A DNA stretch of 64,000 nt from DASUNQ01 sp035536455 (GTDB lineage Bacteria > Acidobacteriota > Thermoanaerobaculia > Multivoradales > UBA5704). Each line of letters opens with the position of its first letter. Position 1 is the first letter of the stretch. The notes under the pieces were generated by a model. That model saw only the letters and a program-made list of their open reading frames with translations. It made no database searches and was not told where the DNA came from. Of this stretch, positions 51,155-60,047 are shown one piece after another. A program made the position numbers and the translations under genes. The stretch is taken from assembly GCA_035536455.1 (NCBI GenBank), contig DATLOC010000040.1, forward strand, positions 1 through 64,000, read 5' to 3'.

Positions 51155-52243
51155 GTGATCGCCCTGGGGAGCGAGCGGGAGCTGGAGCGCGAGGCGCCGG
51201 CGATGTGGGCGGCGCTCTCGCCGCTCGGGCGGCGGCTGGCGAGTGGGGTGGGCGAGGCCGCGGCGAAGGGCGGCGCAGGCGCGGGCGCGCCGGCGCTCGG
51301 CCTGCCGGAGCTGCGCCGGCGCTGGCGCGGCTGGCAGCGGCGGGAGGGGCCGGCGGCGGCGTCCACGCTGCCGTGCACGACGGTCGGGCTCTCGCACGCC
51401 CTGTCGCTGGTCGCCGACCTCTTCGCCGGGCCGGGGCGCGCGGTGGCGGTGCCGCAGCCCTTCTGGGGCAACTACCGCCAGTGCTTCGAGACGCGGAACG
51501 GCGCGCGCCTGCTGACCGCGCCGGCCTACCGCGGCGGCCGCTTCAACCCGCACGCCTGGAGCGAGGCGCTCGCCGGCGAGCCCGCGGGGGAGCCGGCGGT
51601 GGCGATCGTCAACATCCCCTCGAACCCCGGCGGCTACTCGCCGGCACCGGCCGAGCGCCAGGTCATGCTCGACGCGCTGGTCGCGGAGGCCGACCGGCGG
51701 CCGCTCCTGGTGCTCTGCGACGACGCCTACGCCGGCCTGGTCTTCGAGCCGGGCATCCCGGCGGCGTCGCCCTTCTGGGACCTGGCCGGCGCCCATCCCA
51801 ACCTCGTGGCGGTGAAGGTGGACGGCGCGACGAAGGAGTTCTCCTTCTTCGGCGGCCGGGTGGGGTTCCTGACCTTCGCGCTGGAGCCGGACGGGGAGGG
51901 GGCGCGGGCGCTGGAGGGAATGGTCGAGCGGCTGGCCGCCGCGACGATGGGCGCGCCGGCCGCGGCGCCTGAGTCTCCGGCGCCCAGAGCTATCTCACTG
52001 GGTGATCGTAACCAACCCTCGGCGCGCGCTCAGGGCACAAGCTCGAGCACCCGGGAGAGGCGAGGCCCGACCCGGACTGCGCCGAAATCGCGGCGATCCG
52101 TCGTCAGGACTCGGTACACGTCCCGTCGCTCGGCGACGGCGACGACGGTGCCGTCTACCAGTCCTAACTCGAGATCCTTGAACCTTGCGTCCAGCTCGAG
52201 GGCGCGGGCAATATCGGAGGGCAGTGGCGGCTCGTACTCATAG
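51155..52243 (+). pseudogene. Class I/II aminotransferase truncated at its 3' end beside a vapBC module
   Basis: The frame encodes a fold-type I aminotransferase through the PLP-lysine segment: a large-domain start (ALGLPELRRRW), VGLSHALSLVADLF, PQPFWGNYRQCF, VNIPSNPGGYSPA, LCDDAYAGLVF, and KVDGATKEFSFFGGRVGF with the Schiff-base Lys. Homology stops near base 51975, at about residue 275 of a usual 390-430. The remaining frame to 52243 is only the antisense of the PIN toxin gene. The start is GTG. The C-terminal domain is not found on the other side of vapBC. Likely inactivated by recombination or insertion of the toxin-antitoxin locus. Confidence 0.72.
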
Positions 52244-52461
52244 CGCGTCGCCGGGTCGAAGACCTCCGCGACGAGCTTGCGCATTGCCGATCGGTTCTTT
52301 CGGAGGAAGTAATCGATCTCGGCGAGGATCAGCCCGGGGACGATGACTGCACTCGCCGAGGTCAGAGCTTCCTCGTAGTCTGGAAAGCTCGCGGTGCCGT
52401 CGCGTGCCCTGGCGAGCGCTCGGAGGAGCCCGCCGGTGTCGGCGACGATCGGCGATTTCAA
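52030..52461 (-). CDS. vapC: PIN-domain ribonuclease toxin (VapC-like)
   Basis: 143 residues with the PIN acidic residues: D8 (IVADTGG), E48 (LILAEIDYF), the later Asp in LVDGTVVAVAER and TTDRRDFGAV. VapC toxins cleave tRNA or rRNA when freed from antitoxin. Its start overlaps the antitoxin stop by 4 bases (ATGA), the usual vapBC arrangement. Composition is less GC-rich than the flanking genes, consistent with recent transfer. Its 3' end abuts the truncated aminotransferase. Confidence 0.9.
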   Translation of the reverse strand: MKSPIVADTGGLLRALARARDGTASFPDYEEALTSASAVIVPGLILAEIDYFLRKNRSAMRKLVAEVFDPATRYEYEPPLPSDIARALELDARFKDLELGLVDGTVVAVAERRDVYRVLTTDRRDFGAVRVGPRLSRVLELVP

Positions 52462-52685
52462 TCCTCCAGGCCCTTGAAGAGCTCCGATTCGTCTCCCAGC
52501 TTGTTGTCCGTCGACTCGAAGAGCCGCGTGGTCGGCGGGCGGCGGCCGGTGTAATACCGCGAGGCCACCAGGCGGAGACCCTTGCGAATCAGCTCGGAAG
52601 CGGAGTGGCCGGCCGCTCGTGCGCGCTTCAACGCCTTCACGTCTTCTTCTTCGAGCCGGACCGTCGTCGAAATGAGGCGTGCCAT
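52458..52685 (-). CDS. vapB: Ribbon-helix-helix antitoxin (VapB-like)
   Basis: 75 residues: a ribbon-helix-helix DNA-binding domain (LISTTVRLEEEDVKALKRARAAGHSASELIRKGL) and a toxin-binding tail ending in an acidic stretch (GDESELFKGLED). It represses its own operon and neutralises the PIN toxin encoded next. Translationally coupled to vapC by a 4-base overlap. Confidence 0.87.
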   Translation of the reverse strand: MARLISTTVRLEEEDVKALKRARAAGHSASELIRKGLRLVASRYYTGRRPPTTRLFESTDNKLGDESELFKGLED

Positions 52686-52732
52686 ACAGTCACCATACAG
52701 CCGAAGCGGCGGGTACGCAACTCTTGCTCTCC

Positions 52733-53911
52733 CTACGCCGGCTTGAGGAACCGCGCCCCCAGACCCCCGAAGAGCACGCCAAAGCCAACGAGGACCGCGG
52801 CAGGCAGGACCACCGCCTCGACCCCCCGCCCGAAGCTGATCAGGGCGTGGAAGGCGTCCATGGCCCAGGCGGTGGGGAAGACGTGGGCGGCGCTCCAGAG
52901 CCAGCGGGGCATGAGCTCGCTCGGCCACCAGCAGCCGCCGAGGGCGGCCATCACCATGCTGGCGATCCAGCCGACGGCGGAGGCCTGCTCCGGGGTGCGG
53001 AAGACGGCGCCGCAGAAGGTGGCGAGGCCGGCGACGCAGAAGGCGTAGGCGGCGAGGAGGAACGCGAGGCCCGCGGGCGAGCGCCCGAAGTCCAGGCCGA
53101 AGAGGAAGCGGCCGGCGGCGAGGAGCACGACGACCTGGAGCGCCGCCAGGATCAGCCTGCCGGCGAGCTTCCCGAGGACCAGCGCGGAACGCGACAGCGG
53201 CAGGCTCACCTGCCGCCGCAGCATCCCCTCGCGCCGCTCGATCGTCAGGAAGACGCCGCCGTAGATGACGGTCATCATCAGGACCATCATCGTCAGGATG
53301 CCGGGGACGCTCTGCGCCATGCCGGCGGGGACCGGCCGGCCGTGCCCCGCCGTCGAGACCGCGACCGACACCAGCCGCGGCCGCGCCGCCAGCCGCGCCA
53401 GCTCCGCCGCGGCGGCGGCCGGGGTCGCCTGCGGCGGCAGCTTCCCGGCCGCATTCATCTCGACGAGGAGGCCGAGCGTGCGGGTGACGGCGCGCATCAG
53501 GTTGACGTCGGCGGCGCGCGAGAAGTCGCGGTCGGCCTTCTCGTCGCGCTCGATGCGCAGCGTCTGCGGCTCGCCGGCGAGGACCTTGGCGGTGAAGCCC
53601 GCGGGGATCGTGAGGGTGCGGACCTTGTCCTCCACCTCCGCCGCCGCTGCCGCCGGCGCGGCGGGGCCGACCTCGCGCAGCGCGACGCTCTCGTCGGCGA
53701 GCTGCGCGACGAGCGCGCGGGCCAAAAAGCCGCCGTCGCGGTCCACCACGGTGAGGGTGACCTTCGGCGGCCCCGAATCGCCGCCGCCGCCGCCGACCTG
53801 GCCGAAGAACCACATCAGCGCCACGGGGAAGAGAAGCATCCAGAGGAACGACGCCCGCTCCCGCAGTGTCAGGCGGAGGTCGTTGAGCGCGAGGAGGAGG
53901 ACCTTCTTCAC
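52733..53911 (-). CDS. ABC-2 type permease, second subunit
   Basis: 392 residues: transmembrane helix 1 at about 18-37, a large extracytoplasmic domain (50-200), then five helices in the C-terminal half (GILTMMVLMMTVIYGGVFLTIERREGMLRRQVSLPLSRSALVLGKL is the typical ABC-2 hinge). It pairs with the permease upstream (ATGA overlap) and the ATPase as a heterodimeric exporter of the YhhJ/NatB type. It may export drugs, lipids or a peptide; the cargo is unknown. Confidence 0.9.
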   Translation of the reverse strand: MKKVLLLALNDLRLTLRERASFLWMLLFPVALMWFFGQVGGGGGDSGPPKVTLTVVDRDGGFLARALVAQLADESVALREVGPAAPAAAAAEVEDKVRTLTIPAGFTAKVLAGEPQTLRIERDEKADRDFSRAADVNLMRAVTRTLGLLVEMNAAGKLPPQATPAAAAAELARLAARPRLVSVAVSTAGHGRPVPAGMAQSVPGILTMMVLMMTVIYGGVFLTIERREGMLRRQVSLPLSRSALVLGKLAGRLILAALQVVVLLAAGRFLFGLDFGRSPAGLAFLLAAYAFCVAGLATFCGAVFRTPEQASAVGWIASMVMAALGGCWWPSELMPRWLWSAAHVFPTAWAMDAFHALISFGRGVEAVVLPAAVLVGFGVLFGGLGARFLKPA

Positions 53912-55170
53912 GCCAAGGCCCCGCGCCGCGCCGCGCGGTGGAGCAGGAAGCCGCCGAGCGCCAGCAGAGCGGCGCCGAGGCCGGCGAGGACCGCGATGTT
54001 TGGCAGGATGTCGCGCAGCGTCCCCGCCGACTCGATGAGCGTCCGGTACCCGGTCGTCCCCCAGTAGAAGGGCGACACCGGCGACACGGCGCGCACCGCC
54101 CGCGGCAGCCCTTCGAGGTTGACGAAGCTGCCGCCGGCCATCGCCAGGACCAGGTAGAGGATCGAGCCGATGGTGGCGCCGCGGCGCTCGTTGCGCGCCA
54201 GCCCGTAGATCGTCGCCGAGGTGCCGGTCACCGCCAGGATGAGCGCCAGGGAGAGCAGCAGGAACCCCGCCGGGTCCACCCCCCGCCGCAGCACCACCGC
54301 CCCGACGACCGCGAGCACGCCGAGCGAGAGGAGCGAGAGGACGGCTGTGTAGAGAGCTTTGCCGAGCACCAGCGTGCCGCCGCCGATCGGCCCCGCGAGC
54401 TGCCGCCGCAGGGTGCCGGCCGTCGACTCGGCGATGATGTCGCGCATCGCCAGGTCGCCGACCAGGAAGAGGGCGTAGACCGAGATCCCGGGCAGGATGA
54501 CGAGGAAGATCAGCGAGACCTCCGAGCCGGAGTCCTCGCCCGCCGGCTGTGGCTGGAGCGACGCGGTGTCGAAGGCGATGACCGGCGGCGAGAGGACGGC
54601 CGCGGCGCCCTCGAAGGCGCGGCGCACGGCGAGCGCGACGGCGACCGTCGTCTCCTCCGTCGGCGGCTCCGCGCCGGCCCGCGTCGAGGAGGCGATCCGC
54701 TCGAGCGGCCCGCGCAGGACGCGCGAGCCGGCGTCGAGGACGTCGGCCAGCACGCGCGCGAGCTGCTCGGCGATCTCCGGCAGGATCCCCTGCGCCGGGT
54801 TGCGCACCACGGCGAGCCGTACCGGCTTGCCGTCGAGGAGGTTCTGGGTGAAGCCCTTCGGGATGCGGAGGAGGGCCGAGGCCTCGCCCTTCTCCATGCG
54901 CGCGGCGCCCTCGGGCCCCACGACCTCGACCTCCACGAGCTCGGCCAGCCGCTCCGACCGCAGGGCCGAGAGCAGCGCGTCCGCCGCGATCCCGCCGTCG
55001 CGGTCCTGGACCAGGAGGTGGGCCCGCGGCGTGCGGTCGCCCCGGCTGCCGAAGGAGAGGGCGATCAGGAACGCGAAGACCACCGGGAAGCTGAGCACGA
55101 TGAGCAGCCCGAGCGGCGACCGGGCCTTGCGCCGCAGGTCCTTCCCGACCAGCAGCAGGAGCGTGCGCAT
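53908..55170 (-). CDS. ABC-2 type permease, first subunit
   Basis: 420 residues with the same design as its partner: helix 1 (about 20-42), an extracytoplasmic domain (50-220), and five C-terminal helices, with the conserved LVGDLAMRDIIAESTAGTLRRQLAGPIGGGTLVLGKAL segment. The ATG overlaps the ATPase stop and its TGA overlaps the next permease start, so all three subunits are made in fixed proportion. Confidence 0.9.
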   Translation of the reverse strand: MRTLLLLVGKDLRRKARSPLGLLIVLSFPVVFAFLIALSFGSRGDRTPRAHLLVQDRDGGIAADALLSALRSERLAELVEVEVVGPEGAARMEKGEASALLRIPKGFTQNLLDGKPVRLAVVRNPAQGILPEIAEQLARVLADVLDAGSRVLRGPLERIASSTRAGAEPPTEETTVAVALAVRRAFEGAAAVLSPPVIAFDTASLQPQPAGEDSGSEVSLIFLVILPGISVYALFLVGDLAMRDIIAESTAGTLRRQLAGPIGGGTLVLGKALYTAVLSLLSLGVLAVVGAVVLRRGVDPAGFLLLSLALILAVTGTSATIYGLARNERRGATIGSILYLVLAMAGGSFVNLEGLPRAVRAVSPVSPFYWGTTGYRTLIESAGTLRDILPNIAVLAGLGAALLALGGFLLHRAARRGALA

Positions 55171-56123
55171 CAGTCGCGCAGCTCCCTCCCGGTGAGGTCG
55201 AGGAAGACGCTGTTGAGGCTCGGCGGCTGGATCTCGACGCCGTCGAGGTCGAGCCCCGAGGCGAGCACGCCGGCGAGGGCGTCGAGGGCGGCCTTGCCGG
55301 CGCCGGCGACGGAGAGAACGATCTTGCCCGGCGTCGTGGCGACGACCTGGACGCCGGGCAGCGCCGCGAGCTTGGCGCGCGCCTCCTCGACCTCGAAGCC
55401 GCCAGAGACGGTGAGAATCTCTTTCTCGCCGACGCGGCGCTTCAGCTCGTCCACCGTCCCCTCGGCCAGGATGCGGCCGTGGTCGATGATGGCCACGCGG
55501 TCGCACAGCGTCTCGGCTTCCTCAAGGTAGTGGGTGGTGTAGACGACGGTCGTGCCGGCAGCCGCCACGGCGCGCACGGCTTCGAGGATGTTGGCGCGGG
55601 CCTGCGGGTCGATCCCCACGGTCGGCTCGTCCATGAGCACCGCGCGCGGCCCGTGGACCAGGCCCAGCGCCAGGTTGAGCCGGCGCTTCATGCCGCCGGA
55701 GTAGGTGCGGACCTGGTCCTTGGCGCGGCCGGTGAGGCCGACCTGGTCGAGCGCGCGGTCGACGGCGCGGTCGCGGTCGGCGCCGGCGAGGCCGTAGAGC
55801 CCGGCCCAGAAGAGGAGGTTCTCGCGCGCCGAGAGGGTGTCGTAGAGCGCCGTCTCCTGGGGGACGACGCCGAGCTGCGCCTTGACGCGGATCGGGTCGG
55901 AGGCGAGCTCGACGCCGTCGAAGAAAACGCGCCCCTCGTCCGGCTCGAGCAGGCCCGAAAGGATGGACATGGTCGTCGTCTTGCCGGCGCCGTTGGGGCC
56001 CAGGAGCCCGTACAGCTCCCCCTTGCGCACCTCGAACGAGACCCCGTCCACCGCCCGCAGGTCGCCGTAGCGCTTGACCAGCCCTTCGACTCGGAACACG
56101 CGGGCCATTATGGCGCGACTCAT
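55170..56123 (-). CDS. ABC transporter ATP-binding protein (ABC-2 exporter)
   Basis: 317 residues: Walker A GPNGAGKTTTMSIL, Q loop GVVPQETALYDTLSARENL, signature TYSGGMKRRLNLALGLV, Walker B AVLMDEPTVGIDPQARANI, H loop THYLEEAE, then a C-terminal regulatory domain of the DrrA/NatA type. The first ATG is chosen because an AAGGAGAG site lies 7 bases upstream; the alternative is ATG five codons later. First gene of a three-gene exporter operon. Confidence 0.93.
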   Translation of the reverse strand: MSRAIMARVFRVEGLVKRYGDLRAVDGVSFEVRKGELYGLLGPNGAGKTTTMSILSGLLEPDEGRVFFDGVELASDPIRVKAQLGVVPQETALYDTLSARENLLFWAGLYGLAGADRDRAVDRALDQVGLTGRAKDQVRTYSGGMKRRLNLALGLVHGPRAVLMDEPTVGIDPQARANILEAVRAVAAAGTTVVYTTHYLEEAETLCDRVAIIDHGRILAEGTVDELKRRVGEKEILTVSGGFEVEEARAKLAALPGVQVVATTPGKIVLSVAGAGKAALDALAGVLASGLDLDGVEIQPPSLNSVFLDLTGRELRD

Positions 56124-56179
56124 TGCTCTCTCCTTCGTGCACTCTTCTTTATGGAAGGGCTCACCCGAAGGAGGAGACG

Positions 56180-56425
56180 ATGCGACCCCTGTCCCTCGCC
56201 CTCATGGCCGTCCTGCCGCTCGCGGCAGTCCCCGCTCCCGCCGCCGCCCAGCCGCAGCCGGAGATCGGCATCCAGGTGCGGTTCGACGTCTCGCCGCCGC
56301 TGAGCGAGATTCCGCCGGTCGCCCCGGAGAAGGGACCGGACCGGGTGGTCCCGAACCTGCGCTACTACTCGGGCGACAACGGCACCGCGGCGAACCGGCC
56401 GCAGCTCGTCGTGACGTACCAGTAG
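56180..56425 (+). CDS. Small secreted protein of unknown function
   Basis: 81 residues: a signal peptide (1-23, VPAPAAAQP) followed by a short Pro-rich mature part (FDVSPPLSEIPPVAPEKGPDR, LRYYSGDNGTAANRPQLVVTYQ). A GAAGGAGGAG site precedes the chosen ATG; the longer frame starts inside the divergent ABC operon leader. Its ATG lies 56 bases from the ABC ATPase start. No family recognised. Confidence 0.6.
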   Translation: MRPLSLALMAVLPLAAVPAPAAAQPQPEIGIQVRFDVSPPLSEIPPVAPEKGPDRVVPNLRYYSGDNGTAANRPQLVVTYQ

Positions 56426-56455
56426 CGCCGGCCCGGGAGGCGGGCTGCGCGGGCC

Positions 56456-56989
56456 CTAGTTGCAGGCGTCTTTCGTTGCCTCCGGCGCCCCGGTGGGCGG
56501 GCACTCGTCGTTCTTGGGCGCCACGCACTTGCACGCGCAAAAGCCGGCCGCGCCCCCTTTGTTCTTTCTCTCCTCGGCGCCGACCCACTGCGGGCAGCAC
56601 TTCTGCTTAGGGTCCGAGCACGTCCCCTTGCAACTGACGTGGTCCGGCTTCGTAGTGTCCTTTTCGGGAACGACGAGCGTCGCGCACTCCTTGGGAGGCG
56701 CCTTGTCGCCGGGACAGCCGCACCAGCTCGTCGTCGGCTCCGGGCCCTCTCCGTCCGGATCCAACGTCAGCACCTCGCACTTTTTCTTTTCCTTCTTGCC
56801 CTTGTCCGGGCAGAGCTTCTGCTCCTCGCAGCTCTTCACGTCGATGATTCGTGCGTCAACTCCTCGAATGGCGGTCAGAATGCGTGCCGTGCCCTGACAA
56901 GTCTGTTCCTGAGCGGCTGCGGAGGTCGGGCAGCAGATCCCAAGGATCGCCGCCGCGACAGCAAGCGGAACGAGCGGAAAGCGTTTCAT
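56456..56989 (-). CDS. Cysteine-rich secreted protein
   Basis: 177 residues: a signal peptide (1-27, ending SAAAQE) and a mature chain with sixteen cysteines, several in C-x-C or CC pairs (WCGCPGDK, QKCCPQW, FCACKC), plus Lys clusters (DKGKKEKKKCE). An even number of Cys suggests a compact disulfide-bonded domain exposed outside the cell. AAGGAGGC precedes the ATG. Somewhat lower GC than its neighbours. It resembles no family I know; eukaryote-like small Cys-rich repeats are possible. Confidence 0.7.
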   Translation of the reverse strand: MKRFPLVPLAVAAAILGICCPTSAAAQEQTCQGTARILTAIRGVDARIIDVKSCEEQKLCPDKGKKEKKKCEVLTLDPDGEGPEPTTSWCGCPGDKAPPKECATLVVPEKDTTKPDHVSCKGTCSDPKQKCCPQWVGAEERKNKGGAAGFCACKCVAPKNDECPPTGAPEATKDACN

Positions 56990-57091
56990 TTCAGCCTCCT
57001 TGAAGAGAAGTTCCCTCTATCCTACGCATCCCGGCGCGGGTTGACCGCTCCGCCCGCCACGCAGTAGTTTTCACCGCCCCGACTCCCGGTC

Positions 57092-59119
57092 ATGCCGAGC
57101 AGCGCCTCTCTCGCGGTCAGCCTCGCCCTGCTCGCGGCCCCGCTGGCCGCGGCGCCGCGCCCGGTCACCGTCGCCGACCTGATGGCGCTGCGCTCCATCG
57201 TGGACGTGCGGATCTCGCCCGACGGCCGCCAGGTGGCCTACGTCGTCTCCCAGCCCTCGTTCGAGAAGGCCGAGCACGAGGCGGCGCTCTGGCTCGTGCC
57301 TTCGACGGGCGGCGCGCCGGTGCGCCTGACCTGGGGCACCCGCATCTTCAACAAACCGCGCCCCGTGCCGCGCCTGCGCTGGTCGCCGGACGGCACGCGC
57401 CTCTCCTTCCTCGCCTTCGCCGGCGAGCAGCCGCAGGTCTTCGCCCTCGACGTGCGCGGCGGCGAGGCGCGGGCCTTGACCGCCAGCCCGCAAGGAGTCG
57501 GCGACTACGCCTGGTCGCCCGACGGCGCGCGGCTCGCCTACCTGGCCCAGGACGCGCCGTCGGCCGAGGAGGAGAAGCGGCGCAAGGAGAAGTCGTTCGT
57601 CGTTGAGGTGGACCGGCAGGACCGCCCGCCGCGGCTCTGGGTGCAGGACCTGGCCGGCGGCGCCGCCCGGGCGCTGAGCCCGCCGGAGCACTTCGTGGCC
57701 GGCCTCGACTGGTCGCCTGACGGCGCCAGCGTCGCCTACGCCGCCGCGCTGCGGGCCGGCTTCGTGGGGCAGTTCCACACCCGCATCTACGCCGTCCCCG
57801 CCGCCGGCGGCGCGCCGCGCGTCGTCGTCGACCGCGATGGCATGAACACCTCGCCGCAGTGGTCGCCCGACGGCCGCTGGCTCGCCTTCGTCTCCAGCGA
57901 CGGCCGGCCGGAGATGGTCTCGGCCTGGGGGCTGCACCTGGCGCCGGCCGCGGGCGGCGACCCGCGGCGCATCCGCAACCTGACGCCCGACAGCTGGGTA
58001 GCCGAATTCACCTGGGCGCCGGACAGCGGCTCGCTCCTCGCCGTGACCGCCATGAGCCCGTCGCAGCGCGGCGCGCGGATGTTCGAGCAGCCGCTCCTGC
58101 GCCTCTGGCTCGACGGGCGCCGCGAGGAGCTGGACCCCGGGCCCTACGTCCACTTCGCGCCCTCGCTCAGCCGCGACGGGCGGCGGCTCGCCTTCCGGTC
58201 GGTCGAGGCGCTCACCATGGGCGACGTCTTCGTCCTCGACCTGGAGGCCCGGGACGGCGGCCCGCCGCGGCGCCTCACCGAGGTCAACCCGGAGCTGGCG
58301 GAGCTGGCGCTGGGGAAGCTCGCGCCGATCTCATGGACCTCCTCCGCCGGCGGCATGGAGATCTGGGGCCTTTTGCTGACGCCGCCCGGCGCGGCGCCCG
58401 CGCGCCACCTGCCGCTCGTGGTCTACGTCCACGGCGGGCCGATGGGGGGCTTCACCTACGGCGTCTTCCCGCAGTTCAGTCACGCGGTGGGACAGGTCGA
58501 GCCCTACGCGGTGCAGGCGATGGCCAGCGCCGGCATGGCGGTCCTGATGCCGATGCCGCGCGGCGGCTCGGGCTACGGCGAGGCCGGCTTCCAGATGATC
58601 AAGAACGCCTGGGGCGAGGACGACTACCGGGACATCCTGAGCGGCGTCGATCATCTGGTGGAGAAGGGCGTCGCCGATCCCGACCGCCTGGGCGTCATGG
58701 GCGCCTCCTACGGCGGCTACATGACCTACTGGATCGTCACCCAGACCGACCGCTTCAAGGCGGCCTCGGCGATGTGCGGCATCAGCGACATCACCGACCT
58801 CTACTACCTCTCGGACGCCGGCGAGGTCACGCGCGAGTACTTCGGCCTGCCCTGGGAGGCGCCGGCGGCTTACGCCGAGCACTCGGCCCTGACCTACGTC
58901 TCGCGGGTGACGACGCCGCTGCTCATCCAGCACGGCGAGAACGACCGCCGCGTGCCGATCGCCGGCTCCACCAAGTTCTACCGGGCGCTGCGGGACCAAG
59001 GCAAGGTCGTCGAGATGGAGATCTACCCGCGCGGCGGGCACGTCATCTACGAGCCTGCGCTCGAGCAGGAGATCATGCGCCGCAACCTCGAATGGTTCCG
59101 GAGGTGGCTCAAGCCCTGA
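57092..59119 (+). CDS. S9 family prolyl oligopeptidase / acylaminoacyl-peptidase-like
   Basis: 675 residues: a signal peptide (1-21), a beta-propeller of WD-like blades (ISPDGRQVAYVVS, LRWSPDGTRLSFLAF, YAWSPDGARLAYLAQ, LDWSPDGASVAYAA, PQWSPDGRWLAFVSSD), then the alpha/beta hydrolase with the nucleophile Ser near 539 in MGASYGGYMTYW, Asp in HGENDRRVPIA and His in PRGGHVIYEP. A periplasmic peptidase that trims short peptides, probably feeding the amino acid transporters in this genome. Confidence 0.94.
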   Translation: MPSSASLAVSLALLAAPLAAAPRPVTVADLMALRSIVDVRISPDGRQVAYVVSQPSFEKAEHEAALWLVPSTGGAPVRLTWGTRIFNKPRPVPRLRWSPDGTRLSFLAFAGEQPQVFALDVRGGEARALTASPQGVGDYAWSPDGARLAYLAQDAPSAEEEKRRKEKSFVVEVDRQDRPPRLWVQDLAGGAARALSPPEHFVAGLDWSPDGASVAYAAALRAGFVGQFHTRIYAVPAAGGAPRVVVDRDGMNTSPQWSPDGRWLAFVSSDGRPEMVSAWGLHLAPAAGGDPRRIRNLTPDSWVAEFTWAPDSGSLLAVTAMSPSQRGARMFEQPLLRLWLDGRREELDPGPYVHFAPSLSRDGRRLAFRSVEALTMGDVFVLDLEARDGGPPRRLTEVNPELAELALGKLAPISWTSSAGGMEIWGLLLTPPGAAPARHLPLVVYVHGGPMGGFTYGVFPQFSHAVGQVEPYAVQAMASAGMAVLMPMPRGGSGYGEAGFQMIKNAWGEDDYRDILSGVDHLVEKGVADPDRLGVMGASYGGYMTYWIVTQTDRFKAASAMCGISDITDLYYLSDAGEVTREYFGLPWEAPAAYAEHSALTYVSRVTTPLLIQHGENDRRVPIAGSTKFYRALRDQGKVVEMEIYPRGGHVIYEPALEQEIMRRNLEWFRRWLKP

Positions 59120-59122
59120 GGC

Positions 59123-59899
59123 TCAGGGCAGGCCGCGGACGTAGCCGCCGTCGACCGGGATCGCCTGGCCGGTGACGAAGGAGGCCGCCGGGGAGCAGAG
59201 GAAGGCCACCACCTCGCCGATCTCCTCCGGCTCGCCGAGGCGGCCGATCGGGGCGCTGGCCGCCCAGGCGGCGATCAGCTCCTCGGCGGGCCGGCCGGTG
59301 CGCTTGGAGGTGGCCGCGGCCAGCTCCTGCTGGCGCTCGGTGCGGGTGTGGCCGGGGAGGACGGCGTTGACCGTCACCCCCTCCGCCGCCACCTCCTGCG
59401 ACAGGGTCTTGAGGTAGCCGAGGACCGCCGGCCGCAGGGCGTTCGAGAGGGCGAGGTTGGGGATCGGCTGGCGGGCCGAGACCGAGTTGATCGCCACGAT
59501 GCGGCCCCAGCGGCGGGCGCGCATCCCGGGCAGCACGAGGTTGCAGAGGCGCGGCACGAAGAGCAGGGTGAGGGGGATCGCCCCCTCCCAGTCTTCGTCG
59601 GCCAGCTCGAGCGCCGGCTTCGCCGTCGGCCCGCCGCCGTTGGCGACCAGGACGTCCACCCCGCCGGCCTCGGCGACGAGGTGCGCCAGCGCCTCCGGGT
59701 CGCGGACGTCGGCGGGGACGGCGATCACCTCGCCCCCCTCGCCCGCCAGCTCCTCCCGCGCCCGCTCCAGGCTCTCCCCGCCCCGGCTCGCGACCACCAG
59801 CCGCGCCCCCCGCCGCCCGAGCGCCCGCGCGCAAGCGAACCCCAGCCCGCGCGAGGCCCCGGTCACCAGCGCCGTCTTGCCGGCCAAGTCGGTGGTCAT
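59123..59899 (-). CDS. Short-chain dehydrogenase/reductase with altered active site
   Basis: 258 residues with the SDR Rossmann motif TGASRGLGFACARALG, NGGGPTAK (in place of NNAG) and PVDGGYVRG at the end. The catalytic Ser is present (INSVSARQP), but the Tyr-x3-Lys pair aligns with Ser-x3-Arg (LALSNALRPAV). This is a known atypical subgroup that keeps the fold. A reductase mechanism without the Tyr is doubtful; it may use another substrate or be non-redox. The cofactor loop (VASRGGES) favours NADP over NAD. Confidence 0.85.
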   Translation of the reverse strand: MTTDLAGKTALVTGASRGLGFACARALGRRGARLVVASRGGESLERAREELAGEGGEVIAVPADVRDPEALAHLVAEAGGVDVLVANGGGPTAKPALELADEDWEGAIPLTLLFVPRLCNLVLPGMRARRWGRIVAINSVSARQPIPNLALSNALRPAVLGYLKTLSQEVAAEGVTVNAVLPGHTRTERQQELAAATSKRTGRPAEELIAAWAASAPIGRLGEPEEIGEVVAFLCSPAASFVTGQAIPVDGGYVRGLP

Positions 59900-59924
59900 C
59901 GGAAGAGAGCCGAGGCGGGAAGGA

Positions 59925-60047
59925 TCAGGGTAGGAGCTTCCGCCGCAGATCCTCCCTGTCGAGGCGCCGGTCGTGCCATTTCGCAAAGATCGCGAACAGG
60001 ATGGCGAAGAATGCGACCCCGCCGAGCAGGAGGTAAATGGGCTCCAT
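59925..60047 (-). CDS. Very small single-pass membrane protein
   Basis: 40 residues: a membrane helix (about 4-22, IYLLLGGVAFFAILFAIFAK) and a charged tail (HDRRLDREDLRRKLLP). The ATG overlaps the stop of the upstream small membrane gene (ATGA) and has a GAAAGGAGC site. Too short for standard gene finders; the coupling and ribosome binding site support it. Function unknown. Confidence 0.55.
   Translation of the reverse strand: MEPIYLLLGGVAFFAILFAIFAKWHDRRLDREDLRRKLLP

Noticed and set aside
52030..52685. Insertion sequence carrying vapBC
   Set aside because: No transposase, terminal inverted repeats or clear target duplications were seen; only the toxin-antitoxin genes and a damaged neighbour.
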